42,984 bases of DNA from a virus: IMG/VR virus record IMGVR_UViG_3300046740_000068, positions 1-42,984 of that record; one strand, given 5' to 3'. The position numbers and the translations under genes are program-made. This document shows positions 7,805-14,804 of the stretch, piece by piece. Positions within the stretch are counted from its first letter, which is position 1, and the number at the start of each line of letters is the position of its first letter. Below the pieces are notes generated by a model, which ran no database searches, was not told the origin of the DNA, and worked only from the letters and a program-made list of their open reading frames with translations.

Positions 7805-9277
7805 TTACCCCATCCACGCCTGTCCAGACGACCGTATCGTCGGCCGCGCCATCGGCTTCTGCTCCACCTTCGCCCGCACCGGCACCGCAAACGTCAGCGC
7901 CAGCGCATCGCCATCGTCCGGACTCGCCACGTTCCGCTTCTGCATTGATTCCTTCGACTCCAACACGAGCTGATTCTTCACGTTCAGATGGAAGCCAGGC
8001 GCACACAGGTCTGTCGCGAGTCGCTGATCCTTCGGGTCCACGCAGCCGCGCGGTAGCCATTCCTTCAGCGACCGCCACATGAACGCGCGCATGTTCGCGT
8101 CATGCACGTCGCTCCCAGGCCCGCCGAAGTTCACCTCATGCACCTGCGTGAAGCCCATCTGCCGCAGCCGCGACACGATGACGGCACCGAACGCCGCGTC
8201 GATGAACATCGCATCCGGCTTCTGCGAGATGAGCGCCTCTGCGAGCCGCGAAATTAGCATCTGCCGGTCGTTCGCCACGGTCTGCTCGCCCGTAAGACGA
8301 ATCGGCGGAATCGAGCGAGCATCGAAGCCACGCCGAAACCGGCAGACCGACCATGCCTTACCTCCACCAGACACATCGACGCCGGCAACCAGCGGCTCGC
8401 CGAAGATAGGCTGAAAGGTGTTCCGCTGGGCAGATGCGACACGCGCCGCATCGATGAACTGCAACTCGTCAGCGTTCGGCGGGAGGCCGCGAACACGCAC
8501 CCTGAAGAAATCGGAGTCTTCACCATAATCCTCAGCCCACTCCGCAATCGTCCGTTTATTGGCGAACTTCGTGTCCCGCGAGTCCAGGCAGGTGATGTCC
8601 CAACGGTCTCGACGGCCGCCGAACGCGATGGCATTGAATGCGCCGGTATTCCGCGTTGGGTTGCCGAATGCGAAGATCATCGGCTCTCCGTCCGTCAGCC
8701 CGCCCTCGGCAACCTCCCAGATTTTATCCGGTATCGCGCTCGCCTCATCGAACACGTAGAGCGACGTTGATGCCTTCGTGTGCTGTCCAGCGAACGCCTC
8801 TGAGTTCTCAGCTGCACAACTTGCCGGCGCACAGAACCACGTCGCTCGAGAGCCCTTGCGATACATGATCGCGCTGTTGATTTCAAACCAATGCGCCGTG
8901 ATGCAGCGCTCAGACCACTCTCGGATGGCGGCCCATGTCTTTTTCTCGAGCTGGTCGTTCGTGTTCGCGGTGATGGTGCCGCGCATATCGGGCCTGGTGC
9001 TCATGACCCAATTCACGATCATCCCGACGAGCGCAGATTTCCCTACGCCGTGACCCGTCGATGCGCCCATGCGAATCGGCGGCACCGGCTCTACGCCATC
9101 GAATCGGTTCTCGCGCACGCGGCGGCCGAGCGCTTCGAGGAACTCGCATTGCCACTGGTCTGGGCCGAGTTCGCCGTTGATGGGCCAGGGGAAGGCCCAG
9201 CGCACGAAGCCAAGCGGGTCTAAGGCAAAGCTAGCTACAGCTTCAGCAAGGTCGGTATCGAGACTGGCTGATGGCAT
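7805..9277 (-). CDS. Terminase large subunit (packaging ATPase/nuclease)
   Basis: This 490-residue motor powers DNA translocation into the prohead and cuts the concatemer. Seen directly: a Walker A motif GASTGHGVGKSA (residues 71-82), a Walker B LYVFDEAS with catalytic Glu (173-180), and a coupling-motif-like FAFGNPT (202-208). A C-terminal RNase H-like nuclease follows, with acidic residues at AGVDVSGGG (D301), MFIDAAFG (D360) and SPDDGDALA (D457 region). Length and domain order are normal for large terminases. The start ATG lies inside the end of the preceding small gene. Together with a P22-like order this fits headful packaging, which would also explain a circularly permuted genome; headful use is inferred. 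Confidence 0.95.
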   Translation of the reverse strand: MPSASLDTDLAEAVASFALDPLGFVRWAFPWPINGELGPDQWQCEFLEALGRRVRENRFDGVEPVPPIRMGASTGHGVGKSALVGMIVNWVMSTRPDMRGTITANTNDQLEKKTWAAIREWSERCITAHWFEINSAIMYRKGSRATWFCAPASCAAENSEAFAGQHTKASTSLYVFDEASAIPDKIWEVAEGGLTDGEPMIFAFGNPTRNTGAFNAIAFGGRRDRWDITCLDSRDTKFANKRTIAEWAEDYGEDSDFFRVRVRGLPPNADELQFIDAARVASAQRNTFQPIFGEPLVAGVDVSGGGKAWSVCRFRRGFDARSIPPIRLTGEQTVANDRQMLISRLAEALISQKPDAMFIDAAFGAVIVSRLRQMGFTQVHEVNFGGPGSDVHDANMRAFMWRSLKEWLPRGCVDPKDQRLATDLCAPGFHLNVKNQLVLESKESMQKRNVASPDDGDALALTFAVPVRAKVEQKPMARPTIRSSGQAWMG

Positions 9278-9444
9278 TTTTCGTGCGTTTCAATCCAAGC
9301 GTGGGCGCTTTCTATCTCTATATATGCGGCTTCAACCTTCGCGTATAGGTCGAGGTATCCCTGTGCGATGAACCGAGCGACGTAGTCGCTCGATGTGTTG
9401 TTCGCATACGCAAGCGCGAAATTCTTTAGTTCTTTGTGCGTCAC
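9235..9444 (-). CDS. Small helical protein between the terminase genes
   Basis: A GTG at 9444, overlapping the stop of the preceding 15-codon frame (GTGA), gives 69 residues beginning MTHKELKNFALAYANN. It is predicted helical (RFIAQGYLDLYAKVEAAYIEIESA) and overlaps the large terminase start by 43 bases. An upstream in-frame GTG at 9480 would add 12 residues but lacks a better ribosome site. The function is unknown; position suggests a packaging accessory. Confidence 0.5.
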   Translation of the reverse strand: MTHKELKNFALAYANNTSSDYVARFIAQGYLDLYAKVEAAYIEIESAHAWIETHEKCHQPVSIPTLLKL

Positions 9445-9488
9445 CGGAACCAGCCCATGAGCGCGTCCATCCAATCCCACCAGTCCAT
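9441..9488 (-). CDS. Possible 15-residue Trp-rich leader peptide
   Basis: A strong ribosome site (GGGGGAG) precedes the ATG at 9488 and the sequence MDWWDWMDALMGWFR, which has five Trp. The TGA overlaps the GTG of the next gene. It could be a membrane-active microprotein or simply a leader that brings ribosomes to the weakly signalled downstream start. Confidence 0.4.
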   Translation of the reverse strand: MDWWDWMDALMGWFR

Positions 9489-9489
9489 A

Positions 9490-9921
9490 TCACTCCCCCT
9501 TCCGATGTTCGCGCTTCCACGCCTCGAGCCGCTCGCGGATGCGGTCGCCGTCGTGCACGATGACTTCCTGCTCCTGCTCCTTCGGCTTGTCCACGATGCG
9601 GTTCAGGATGTCGGTGATGTCGCGTCCGTCAGGGTCTTTCGTGTGGATGCGATACGTCGAACCTGCCTCCGCGTTCGGATGGTTCATCGCAGCTTCAATC
9701 TGCTTCGGGTCTTCGACGTGCCGCCACTCGCCGCTCTCTGGGTCGCGGAGCATGAAATGCTGGAGGCCGAGCGCTCGAGCCTCCTGCGCCTGGAGCAGCG
9801 GCATCATCTTCGGTAGCCAATACGTGCGGTAGACGTCGCGCATCTGCTGCTTCGACGGGATGTTCTGCGCTGGCTTCGGGTAGCCGAGCTTATCCCAATC
9901 GGTCAGGTCATCATCAGCCAT
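9490..9921 (-). CDS. Putative terminase small subunit
   Basis: The likely product has 143 residues, starting at the ATG at 9921, which overlaps the previous TAA (TAATG). A longer frame extends upstream but runs over the neighbouring small gene. It begins MADDDLTDWDKLGYPKP, has a helical region (YWLPKMMPLLQAQEARALG) and a charged C-terminus (RIRERLEAWKREHRKGE). The segments EDPKQIEAAMN and DILNRIVDKPKEQ resemble C-terminal parts of small terminases that bind the packaging site and recruit the large subunit. A clear N-terminal helix-turn-helix is not visible, so the call depends largely on position two small frames before the large subunit. Confidence 0.55.
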   Translation of the reverse strand: MADDDLTDWDKLGYPKPAQNIPSKQQMRDVYRTYWLPKMMPLLQAQEARALGLQHFMLRDPESGEWRHVEDPKQIEAAMNHPNAEAGSTYRIHTKDPDGRDITDILNRIVDKPKEQEQEVIVHDGDRIRERLEAWKREHRKGE

Positions 9922-10028
9922 TACGGTGCCCACTGCGGCGTACCGAGGAATCGCGCGAACGCGGAGAGTGCCACGGCGACAACCACACCGATGACCACGA
10001 GCGCCAGCCAGAAGCAGACACCCCGCAT
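9921..10028 (-). CDS. 35-residue single-span membrane protein
   Basis: The ATG at 10028 encodes MRGVCFWLALVVIGVVVAVA followed by a short polar tail. One hydrophobic span covers about residues 5-25. The TAA overlaps the next ATG. It is too short to classify. A holin-like or inner-membrane accessory role is possible but not shown. Confidence 0.45.
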   Translation of the reverse strand: MRGVCFWLALVVIGVVVAVALSAFARFLGTPQWAP

Positions 10029-10048
10029 GGCTCGCGATTCTATCATGG

Positions 10049-10243
10049 CTATCCCACGAACTTGTGATGCAGCGCAGCACGGTCCTGCACCTGCTGACGA
10101 TACCGAGCGTCGTGCTCAGCCAGCGCCGCAAGCGCTCGCATCAGCGCGGCCGACGTGTCCTCGTAGGCCGCCTGGAGCGCCTGAATCTGCCGGTCCTTCT
10201 CCGCGAGCTGGGCCAGCCAGCCGGCGTCTCGATGCTCAGTCAT
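10049..10243 (-). CDS. Small coiled-coil protein
   Basis: This 64-residue product starts at the ATG at 10243 with a good AGGAG site upstream. It is almost entirely one predicted amphipathic helix (LAEKDRQIQALQAAYEDTSA, then ALAALAEHDARYRQQ). It is the first gene after the repeat-rich region 10244-10406 and may be transcribed from within it. A dimeric regulator or assembly factor is possible; no family recognised. Confidence 0.6.
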   Translation of the reverse strand: MTEHRDAGWLAQLAEKDRQIQALQAAYEDTSAALMRALAALAEHDARYRQQVQDRAALHHKFVG

Positions 10244-10255
10244 GTCGGTCTCCTG

Positions 10256-10404
10256 TTACCACCGTTACCAGTTACCACCCATATTCCAAGATTACATACG
10301 AAGTAGCATGTGTATGTTATATATAAGGTAGAAACAAGTGGTAACGTGGTAATAGTCTAAGGATTTTCGCGTTTCCACGTCGTTTCCGCCTCGTGATATT
10401 ACCA
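10256..10404. repeat. TTACCA repeat cluster, candidate replication origin
   Basis: Six copies of TTACCA lie in a 149-base non-coding stretch: direct at 10256-10261, 10265-10270, 10272-10277 and 10399-10404, inverted (TGGTAA) at 10339-10344 and 10347-10352. Several are extended to TTACCACC. Between them lies an AT-rich core (about 10281-10338, including TTATATATAA and a CATAC/GTATG inverted pair) in an otherwise GC-rich genome. It sits immediately downstream of the VapE-type ATPase gene. This is the layout of an iteron origin with an unwinding element. Operators for the flanking gene are an alternative. Confidence 0.5.
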
Positions 10405-10406
10405 CC

Positions 10407-11627
10407 CTAACTGTCCTCTTTAAACCACACTTTCGCCGTTTTGCCGCTTTTTAGCCTCGTTGGGCGTCGTTTCCACCCTGCTAAGGAAAGTATCTTGGCA
10501 ACCTGCATTTGAACGCGCTTGTTCTCGATGCGGTCGATGGTGAAATGGAGCGGTCCGAGGAGGATGTCTTTCACCATCACGCCGTCAGCGGTAGGCTGAA
10601 TATCGCACCAGTCGAGGACGACGCTCGTCCATTCGTGGTGGAACTGCCGTTCAGCTTGAATCTCACTGGTTTGGGCTGGCATCTGCCACCAGAACGCGCC
10701 TTCGCGACAGGCGTTGACGGCTTCCGCGAAGAGTTGTTCTCTGGCCGCCTCGAGCAGTGACAGGTTGATGTCGCCGCAGCGCACCGGCCAGAATCGACGC
10801 AGCCCGGTTTCATCGTCTCCCCATTCGGTGCTATTCGTGGTGCCGGCGAACACGCATTGACGGGGATAATCAACCGTGTGCTGGCCGTAGCTGGGTCGGT
10901 AGGTGTCGCAGGCTGTCGAGAGCATGTTCTTCGCGGCGGTGACGTCAGCCTTCGTAAACGATTGGAGTTCCGCAATCTCAACCAGCCATTTACCGCGTAG
11001 CACCTTCAGGAACTCGACTCCTCCGGCAGCGTGATGGCTCGTGGCGAACCAGTCGCCGCCGAGGCACGCGAGCGCAGATGATTTACGGATGCCTTGAGCG
11101 CCCTCGAAGACTGGCATCGTATCGAGCTTGCAGCCTGGAAAGAGGATTCGCGCGGCCATACCGATGAAGAAATTGCGGCTAGCAGCTCGCGTGTAGTCGG
11201 TGTCGTCGGTGCCCCAATAATCAGCGAATGCATGGTCGATGCGCGGTGTGCCGTCCCACGTCAACGAGTTCAGCCAATCGCGCACGCAATGCCTCGAACG
11301 CTGACGCGCGACGTATTGCACAGCTGCAGCCACCGTGGTTTTACTGACCGCTCGAATGCCGTAGGTCGCCTGCATTTCAACGGCGACTCGCGTATCGTCA
11401 TCGTCTCGCCAGTGTCGGCGCGGGCTGTTCTCGAGGAACACGCGGTCTAGAAACTCGTCATACCAGATGCGCCCAACGGCATACATTGGGTCATGCTGGA
11501 GAACGTAGACGACGTTGGAATGATTTGGGAAAGGCACACCGTTCGCGTTGCGGGCCAGGTCGGCAACCCACCGAGTATCAGCGGTGCTCACAACGCACAG
11601 AGGCGGGACGATTGACGCATCTGACAC
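10407..11627 (-). CDS. VapE-type P-loop ATPase, putative replication helicase
   Basis: This 406-residue protein matches the virulence-associated E family, phage and plasmid P-loop ATPases related to superfamily 3-like helicases. Seen: a region with RHCVRDWLNSLTWDGTPRID (about 112-131), a Walker A-like EGAQGIRKSS (175-184), a Walker B-like WLVEIAEL (214-221), and the downstream AGTTNSTEWG and GLRRFWPV motifs typical of the family. The C-terminal 80 residues are basic. The start is GTG at 11627, with AGGAAG close before it. It would act in phage DNA replication, probably at the adjoining repeat cluster. A separate primase is not visible. Family VapE is well supported; the helicase role is inferred. 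Confidence 0.85.
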   Translation of the reverse strand: MSDASIVPPLCVVSTADTRWVADLARNANGVPFPNHSNVVYVLQHDPMYAVGRIWYDEFLDRVFLENSPRRHWRDDDDTRVAVEMQATYGIRAVSKTTVAAAVQYVARQRSRHCVRDWLNSLTWDGTPRIDHAFADYWGTDDTDYTRAASRNFFIGMAARILFPGCKLDTMPVFEGAQGIRKSSALACLGGDWFATSHHAAGGVEFLKVLRGKWLVEIAELQSFTKADVTAAKNMLSTACDTYRPSYGQHTVDYPRQCVFAGTTNSTEWGDDETGLRRFWPVRCGDINLSLLEAAREQLFAEAVNACREGAFWWQMPAQTSEIQAERQFHHEWTSVVLDWCDIQPTADGVMVKDILLGPLHFTIDRIENKRVQMQVAKILSLAGWKRRPTRLKSGKTAKVWFKEDS

Positions 11628-11650
11628 CTTCCTTGAAGAGGTGAAGAGGA

Positions 11651-11715
11651 GTCGGGCTCGCGCCTGTTCAAGGCAGGCGCTACGCTCGCGCGAGGACCGG
11701 CCAGCCCCGCCCGAC
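11651..11715 (-). other. Structured 5' leader of the VapE gene
   Basis: A closing stem GTCGGGC (11651-11657) pairs with GCCCGAC (11709-11715). Inside it are a perfect 7-bp hairpin, GCGCCTG (11660-11666) with CAGGCGC (11674-11680), and the palindrome CTCGCGCGAG (11685-11694). The arrangement resembles a multi-branched RNA lying between the promoter and the GTG start. Whether it is a regulatory RNA is unknown. Confidence 0.45.
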
Positions 11716-11720
11716 AGAGG

Positions 11721-11748
11721 ATATTATATCAGACTATCAGAAAGTCAA
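11721..11748 (-). promoter_or_regulatory. Predicted promoter of the VapE gene
   Basis: The minus strand shows TTGACT (11743-11748), a 16-base spacer and TAATAT (11721-11726), just downstream of the mom-like gene stop. The spacer holds the direct repeat TATCAG-AC-TATCAG (11727-11740, plus-strand reading), a possible operator. It lacks the inverted repeat shared by the other three promoters. Confidence 0.55.
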
Positions 11749-11757
11749 GCACTCGTT

Positions 11758-12324
11758 TCACGATTTCAGCGCCAAATCGTAAATAAAACGATGCTTTGAG
11801 ACTCTTTGACGCCTGATGGTGTCTACGCCTAATGGCACATGTGATGCTCTACTGTAACGCTTTCCATTCTCGGCGTTTACAAGATCGTATCTGTCTCTCT
11901 TGTCTCCGGTCATACCATCAGGTGTGAAATTCGCGGCGCGATAGATCGTGCCTTGATGACCAACTGAAGGATCAGCATACGTGACGATTATTCCAACGTC
12001 GCGATGATGTTTTTTGATGTATTTGATGCTCTGAGAAATAAGCCACGTTTCACCGTTCTGTGGAACTTCGTCCCCAATCCATAGACGTGCCATTTCCCAT
12101 GTCAGCACACCATATCTCACTGATGTTTCAGGAGGAGGAAGCGCGTAAATAATCATGCCGCAGGAGAACACATCACGGAGCATCATTAGTGCGAGCGTTA
12201 CCACTCCTGGCCGCGTGCCGAGATAATGAAGCCTGATAAATTCAGAGACATCTCTTGTTGAGCAAGGACACACAGAGCACGACTGCCGCCATTCGCGATT
12301 AAATACAGGACGTTCAGGCTTCAT
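11758..12324 (-). CDS. Mom-like DNA adenine modification enzyme (GNAT fold)
   Basis: This 188-residue protein resembles phage Mu Mom and its many phage relatives, acyltransferase-fold enzymes that convert adenine to a bulky N6-modified base resistant to restriction. Diagnostic segments seen: RLHYLGTRPG (31-40), WEMARLWIGDEVPQNGET (near 76-93), and YADPSVGHQGTIYRAANF (116-133), the conserved core of the family. The C-terminus is basic. Cysteines at about 16, 19 and 21 (CSVCPC) could bind metal. It overlaps the upstream 92-residue gene by 11 bases. The gene is visibly richer in A and T than its neighbours, suggesting recent acquisition. The exact modification made here is not known. Confidence 0.8.
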   Translation of the reverse strand: MKPERPVFNREWRQSCSVCPCSTRDVSEFIRLHYLGTRPGVVTLALMMLRDVFSCGMIIYALPPPETSVRYGVLTWEMARLWIGDEVPQNGETWLISQSIKYIKKHHRDVGIIVTYADPSVGHQGTIYRAANFTPDGMTGDKRDRYDLVNAENGKRYSRASHVPLGVDTIRRQRVSKHRFIYDLALKS

Positions 12325-12592
12325 GGTTCATGAATTTCGCTGCATCGTTAGTCGCCTTAAATGCGTCGTGAACACGACCCATAGCCTGATCAATGACGTC
12401 CATTGCAAATGCCGTTCGCCAGTCGCCTTCGCGCTTAACTGCGTCATACCATTGGCCATCAACGGTAGACCGAAGATATTCCTTGACGCGATAGAGCCGA
12501 TCCAATGCCCGCTCCGAGGCTTGACGTGCTTTCGCGTCGAATATCGTTTTCTTGCGCAGAGGCCAACCACCACGGTTCCTTTGGAATCTCAT
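12314..12592 (-). CDS. Small helical protein co-transcribed with the Mom-like enzyme
   Basis: This 92-residue, basic, helical protein (AKARQASERALDRLYRVKEY) ends AAKFMNHEA and overlaps the Mom-like gene by 11 bases. In Mu, mom is preceded by com, a small zinc-finger translational activator. This protein has no cysteines, so it is not Com-like by sequence even though its place is similar. The ATG at 12592 is only seven bases past a predicted -10, so the message may be leaderless. Function unknown. Confidence 0.6.
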   Translation of the reverse strand: MRFQRNRGGWPLRKKTIFDAKARQASERALDRLYRVKEYLRSTVDGQWYDAVKREGDWRTAFAMDVIDQAMGRVHDAFKATNDAAKFMNHEA

Positions 12593-12598
12593 ATAGGG

Positions 12599-12627
12599 AG
12601 TGTATTCTAAACAGAATCGGTTGTCAA
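12599..12627 (-). promoter_or_regulatory. Predicted promoter with shared inverted repeat, Mom operon
   Basis: The -35 TTGACA is at 12622-12627 and the -10 TACACT at 12599-12604, with a 17-base spacer. The spacer contains the inverted repeat ATTCT-N4-AGAAT (12604-12617), also found in the promoters at 15225 and 16645. The -35 lies inside the end of the VRR-NUC gene. Repressor or activator binding between -35 and -10 is inferred. Confidence 0.65.
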
Positions 12628-13032
12628 CACCCTAATCAATTCCTCTTCGCTCCGCACGATGCGCCCGATGCCGCCATCGACCACGACGGCATCAATCCAC
12701 GCCTGCTGCCGGCGTAGATGGTCGGCCTGCGTGGTGTCGCGGCCTGGCTTCTTGACCTCGATGGCGGTGAATACGGCCACCTTCTGCCCGACCATCTCCG
12801 GCGTGATGATGCGCACCTGATAGCCGACGAGGTCGCTGCTGCCGACGCCGAGGCCAAATGTGATCCATCGTCCCCAGCTATCCTTAAGCCTGCCGACCGT
12901 GTTTCGCATGAGCCGCGTGCGGTAGAACGATGCGGTTCTCGTGCAGCGCTCAAGCAGGTTCGATTCCTCGCGCTTGCGCGGTATCGGCGTGTGCTTCGCG
13001 ATGAGGGCTTGGAGCGCGGTATCCTCAGCCAT
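12607..13032 (-). CDS. VRR-NUC domain nuclease
   Basis: This 141-residue protein starts at the ATG at 13032 (TAATG with the upstream stop). It shows the VRR-NUC layout of the restriction-endonuclease-like superfamily: GSSDLVGY with the metal-binding Asp, a beta strand ending AIEVKKPGRDTTQADHLRRQ (Glu-x-Lys catalytic pair), then AVVVDGGIGRIVRSEEE. Stand-alone VRR-NUC proteins in phages are thought to process branched DNA such as Holliday junctions. It would act in replication or recombination next to the VapE module. Length is usual for the phage type. Confidence 0.85.
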   Translation of the reverse strand: MAEDTALQALIAKHTPIPRKREESNLLERCTRTASFYRTRLMRNTVGRLKDSWGRWITFGLGVGSSDLVGYQVRIITPEMVGQKVAVFTAIEVKKPGRDTTQADHLRRQQAWIDAVVVDGGIGRIVRSEEELIRVLTTDSV

Positions 13033-13727
13033 TACAGTGAACACACGCGGCAAGCTGAATTGTTGACTCGCGTATCGCGCGGCACGTCACCAGCCTCGAA
13101 CCGCTCGCGAAGACCACGCAATGACGCCGGCCACGAATCGCGCTGGGCTGAGCGGAACGTGTGTCCGTGCTTCTCTTCAAGGCCCACACCGTGCTCGTAG
13201 CGGTCAGGATGCTGCCGCCAGAGTTCCCACCATTCAATGAGCCTCTGGCCGTAGCAGAGCGCACAATCCGTTCTCGCAGGCACCGTGACGCCTTGCTCTG
13301 AGAGGTAGGAGAAGACGCGGCTGATGTCCCATCCCCATTCCCTGAGCGGATAGCGGTATGTCGCGTAGTCGCCGTAGAGCCCGACGCGCGACTCTTCATC
13401 AGCCCGCAGCCCGACGAGTAGCGATGAGCCAGGATGCCTGACGAGCCACGCGATGCACGGCTCAATCTTGATCTGTCGCGTGCACCACCGCATCCTGAAG
13501 TTTGGCAGCGCATCGTGGAAGTCGATCCACTCCATCAGCGACCGATTCGGCGGCATCACGAGCGGACGGTTCACACGTTTGACGATGGCCGCGATGTGTG
13601 CATCAAGCGCTGGTAGTTCATCGCCTGTCGGCGTGAAGAGCAGCGTGAAATCCTCGCCGAGTTCAGCGAGTCTGAGAGCGCAGGCTGTGGAATCCTTCCC
13701 GCCAGAGAACGCAAGGAATTGCGTCAT
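13032..13727 (-). CDS. PP-loop ATPase, PAPS reductase / DndC-like
   Basis: This 231-residue protein has the nucleotide-binding motif SGGKDST at residues 8-14, characteristic of adenine-nucleotide alpha-hydrolases including PAPS reductase and DndC. Further landmarks are RMRWCTRQIKIEPC near 105, LVGLRADEESR, and paired cysteines DCALCYG and SACRVCSL at the C-terminus, which may hold metal. Such genes are common in tailed phages, where their substrate is usually unknown. Placement with Mom-like and nuclease genes raises a role in DNA or tRNA modification, but sulfur transfer is not demonstrated. It overlaps the upstream gene by ATGA. Confidence 0.8.
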   Translation of the reverse strand: MTQFLAFSGGKDSTACALRLAELGEDFTLLFTPTGDELPALDAHIAAIVKRVNRPLVMPPNRSLMEWIDFHDALPNFRMRWCTRQIKIEPCIAWLVRHPGSSLLVGLRADEESRVGLYGDYATYRYPLREWGWDISRVFSYLSEQGVTVPARTDCALCYGQRLIEWWELWRQHPDRYEHGVGLEEKHGHTFRSAQRDSWPASLRGLRERFEAGDVPRDTRVNNSACRVCSL

Positions 13728-13996
13728 GACATCTGCCCGCGCGTAAACCGAGCCATCTCTTCGCGCATCACGGCGATTTCAGCCTGAAGCGATTCTAGCC
13801 GCTCGGACGGTGCCGATTTCCACGACGACAGCAGGAACCGAGCCATCGAGAGCTGATTCAGCGCATCGCAGAGCGCCTCTGTCGCGATGTCGCGTTCCAT
13901 CACGAGGATGTCGAGTTCGCTCTGTGCCTGCTTAAGCTGCGTCTCGGCGATGCGGAGTTCGATCGCGGTGCATTCGAGTCTGAGCGAAATGCTCAT
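13724..13996 (-). CDS. Small coiled-coil protein heading the minus replication operon
   Basis: The ATG at 13996 has a GGGAGG ribosome site and gives 90 residues. A longer frame upstream lacks support. The protein is one long predicted coiled coil (LRIAETQLKQAQSELDILVM, then LQAEIAVMREEMARF). It overlaps the PP-loop gene by ATGA and is the first gene of the leftward operon. It may be an oligomeric DNA-binding or regulatory factor; no family recognised. Confidence 0.6.
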   Translation of the reverse strand: MSISLRLECTAIELRIAETQLKQAQSELDILVMERDIATEALCDALNQLSMARFLLSSWKSAPSERLESLQAEIAVMREEMARFTRGQMS

Positions 13997-14182
13997 GGTG
14001 TCAGCCTCCCTTCGGCTGAAGGTGTTGGGCACGTCCACGGAAGGGAGCCGGGACGCTGCACGAAGGCAAGAGCGGCCGCTCCGCCCAACGACGGGAACCG
14101 TAGCACTGAATGTGTGCAAGCGCAAGAGGGAATCGGGCTATGCTTAACGAATGCGTGCAAGGCCCCCAGATGAAAACTAGCC
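13997..14182. promoter_or_regulatory. Divergent intergenic region
   Basis: This 186-base gap separates the leftward operon (start 13996) from the rightward one (start 14183) and should hold promoters for both. I see a hairpin CAGCC-N7-GGCTG (about 14004-14020), a longer-range CTCCCTTC/GAAGGGAG pair, and a weak leftward candidate (TTGCGC, 17 bases, TACGGT). The shared ATTCT-N4-AGAAT element is absent here. Assignments are weak. Confidence 0.35.
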
Positions 14183-14464
14183 ATGAGCCCAAACTCGTAT
14201 CCGTCATTTGCCGACCTGGACCGCGTGTCGGAGAACTGCGTTGAGGGTCATAAGCGCGTGGTCGCTACGACACTTGACCTACGTGCGAGAATCGACCACA
14301 TCCCAGACCGCTACATTTCGCGGCAGGAGTTCGAGGACTACAAGGATCTGATTGACGAGCGATACGGTAGAATTGCCAAGGTCGTGGACAAGGTGATGTG
14401 GACTATCGCGTTAGGCGTCTTGGCGGCAGGATTGTCGATGCTGCTGCCATTGGTGAAGCATTGA
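14183..14464 (+). CDS. Coiled-coil protein with C-terminal membrane anchor
   Basis: The 93-residue product has a soluble helical part (DLRARIDHIPDRYISRQEFE, then LIDERYGRIAKVVDKV) and one C-terminal hydrophobic span, WTIALGVLAAGLSMLLPLV (about 73-91). The tail is only two residues, so most of the protein would face the cytoplasm. It is the first gene of the rightward operon. Tail-anchored phage proteins of this shape are often annotated as holins or tail-associated membrane proteins. The role is uncertain. Confidence 0.6.
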   Translation: MSPNSYPSFADLDRVSENCVEGHKRVVATTLDLRARIDHIPDRYISRQEFEDYKDLIDERYGRIAKVVDKVMWTIALGVLAAGLSMLLPLVKH

Positions 14465-14466
14465 AC

Positions 14467-14592
14467 ATGTGCCTGACGTGCAAGCGGAAATGCTCGCTGC
14501 TGGAGGACATTTTCTACATCACCTTCGGAGCGCTGGGTATGGGCTATTGGATGTTCGCCGCCGTGCAGGCTCTCCTGGTGATCATGCAATGA
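14467..14592 (+). CDS. 41-residue membrane protein
   Basis: The ATG at 14467, two bases after the previous stop, encodes MCLTCKRKCSLLEDIFYITF and then a hydrophobic GALGMGYWMFAAVQALLVIMQ. The N-terminus has three cysteines and basic residues (CLTCKRKC), which would stay in the cytoplasm. Its TGA overlaps the next ATG. It is possibly a lysis accessory given its neighbours; unproven. Confidence 0.5.
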   Translation: MCLTCKRKCSLLEDIFYITFGALGMGYWMFAAVQALLVIMQ

Positions 14593-14804
14593 ACTTCTGG
14601 GAACCGAAATCCCTGTTCAAGAGCCGAACCTTCTGGTTCAACGCGGCCACCGGCATCGTCGCGATTCTCAGCGCGTCCGATGTCGTGAAAATCATCCCCA
14701 CGCGATACGCGCCGGCAGTCTCAGCGGTCGTGGCCGGCATCAACATCATCCTGCGGCTCTACACCACGGAGCCCGTCAGCATCAAGCCATTGAGGAACAC
14801 ATGA
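14589..14804 (+). CDS. Holin-like small membrane protein
   Basis: This 71-residue protein starts with NFWEPKSLFKSRTFWFNAAT and contains two hydrophobic segments, FWFNAATGIVAILSA and YAPAVSAVVAGINIILRL, followed by a polar TTEPVS tail. The pattern (Lys-rich start, FWFN, two spans, NIILRL-TT-P) recurs in small phage proteins annotated as putative holins. Start and stop overlap its neighbours by ATGA. Holin function would be to permeabilise the inner membrane at lysis. No endolysin is evident beside it, so the assignment stays tentative. Confidence 0.5.
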   Translation: MNFWEPKSLFKSRTFWFNAATGIVAILSASDVVKIIPTRYAPAVSAVVAGINIILRLYTTEPVSIKPLRNT

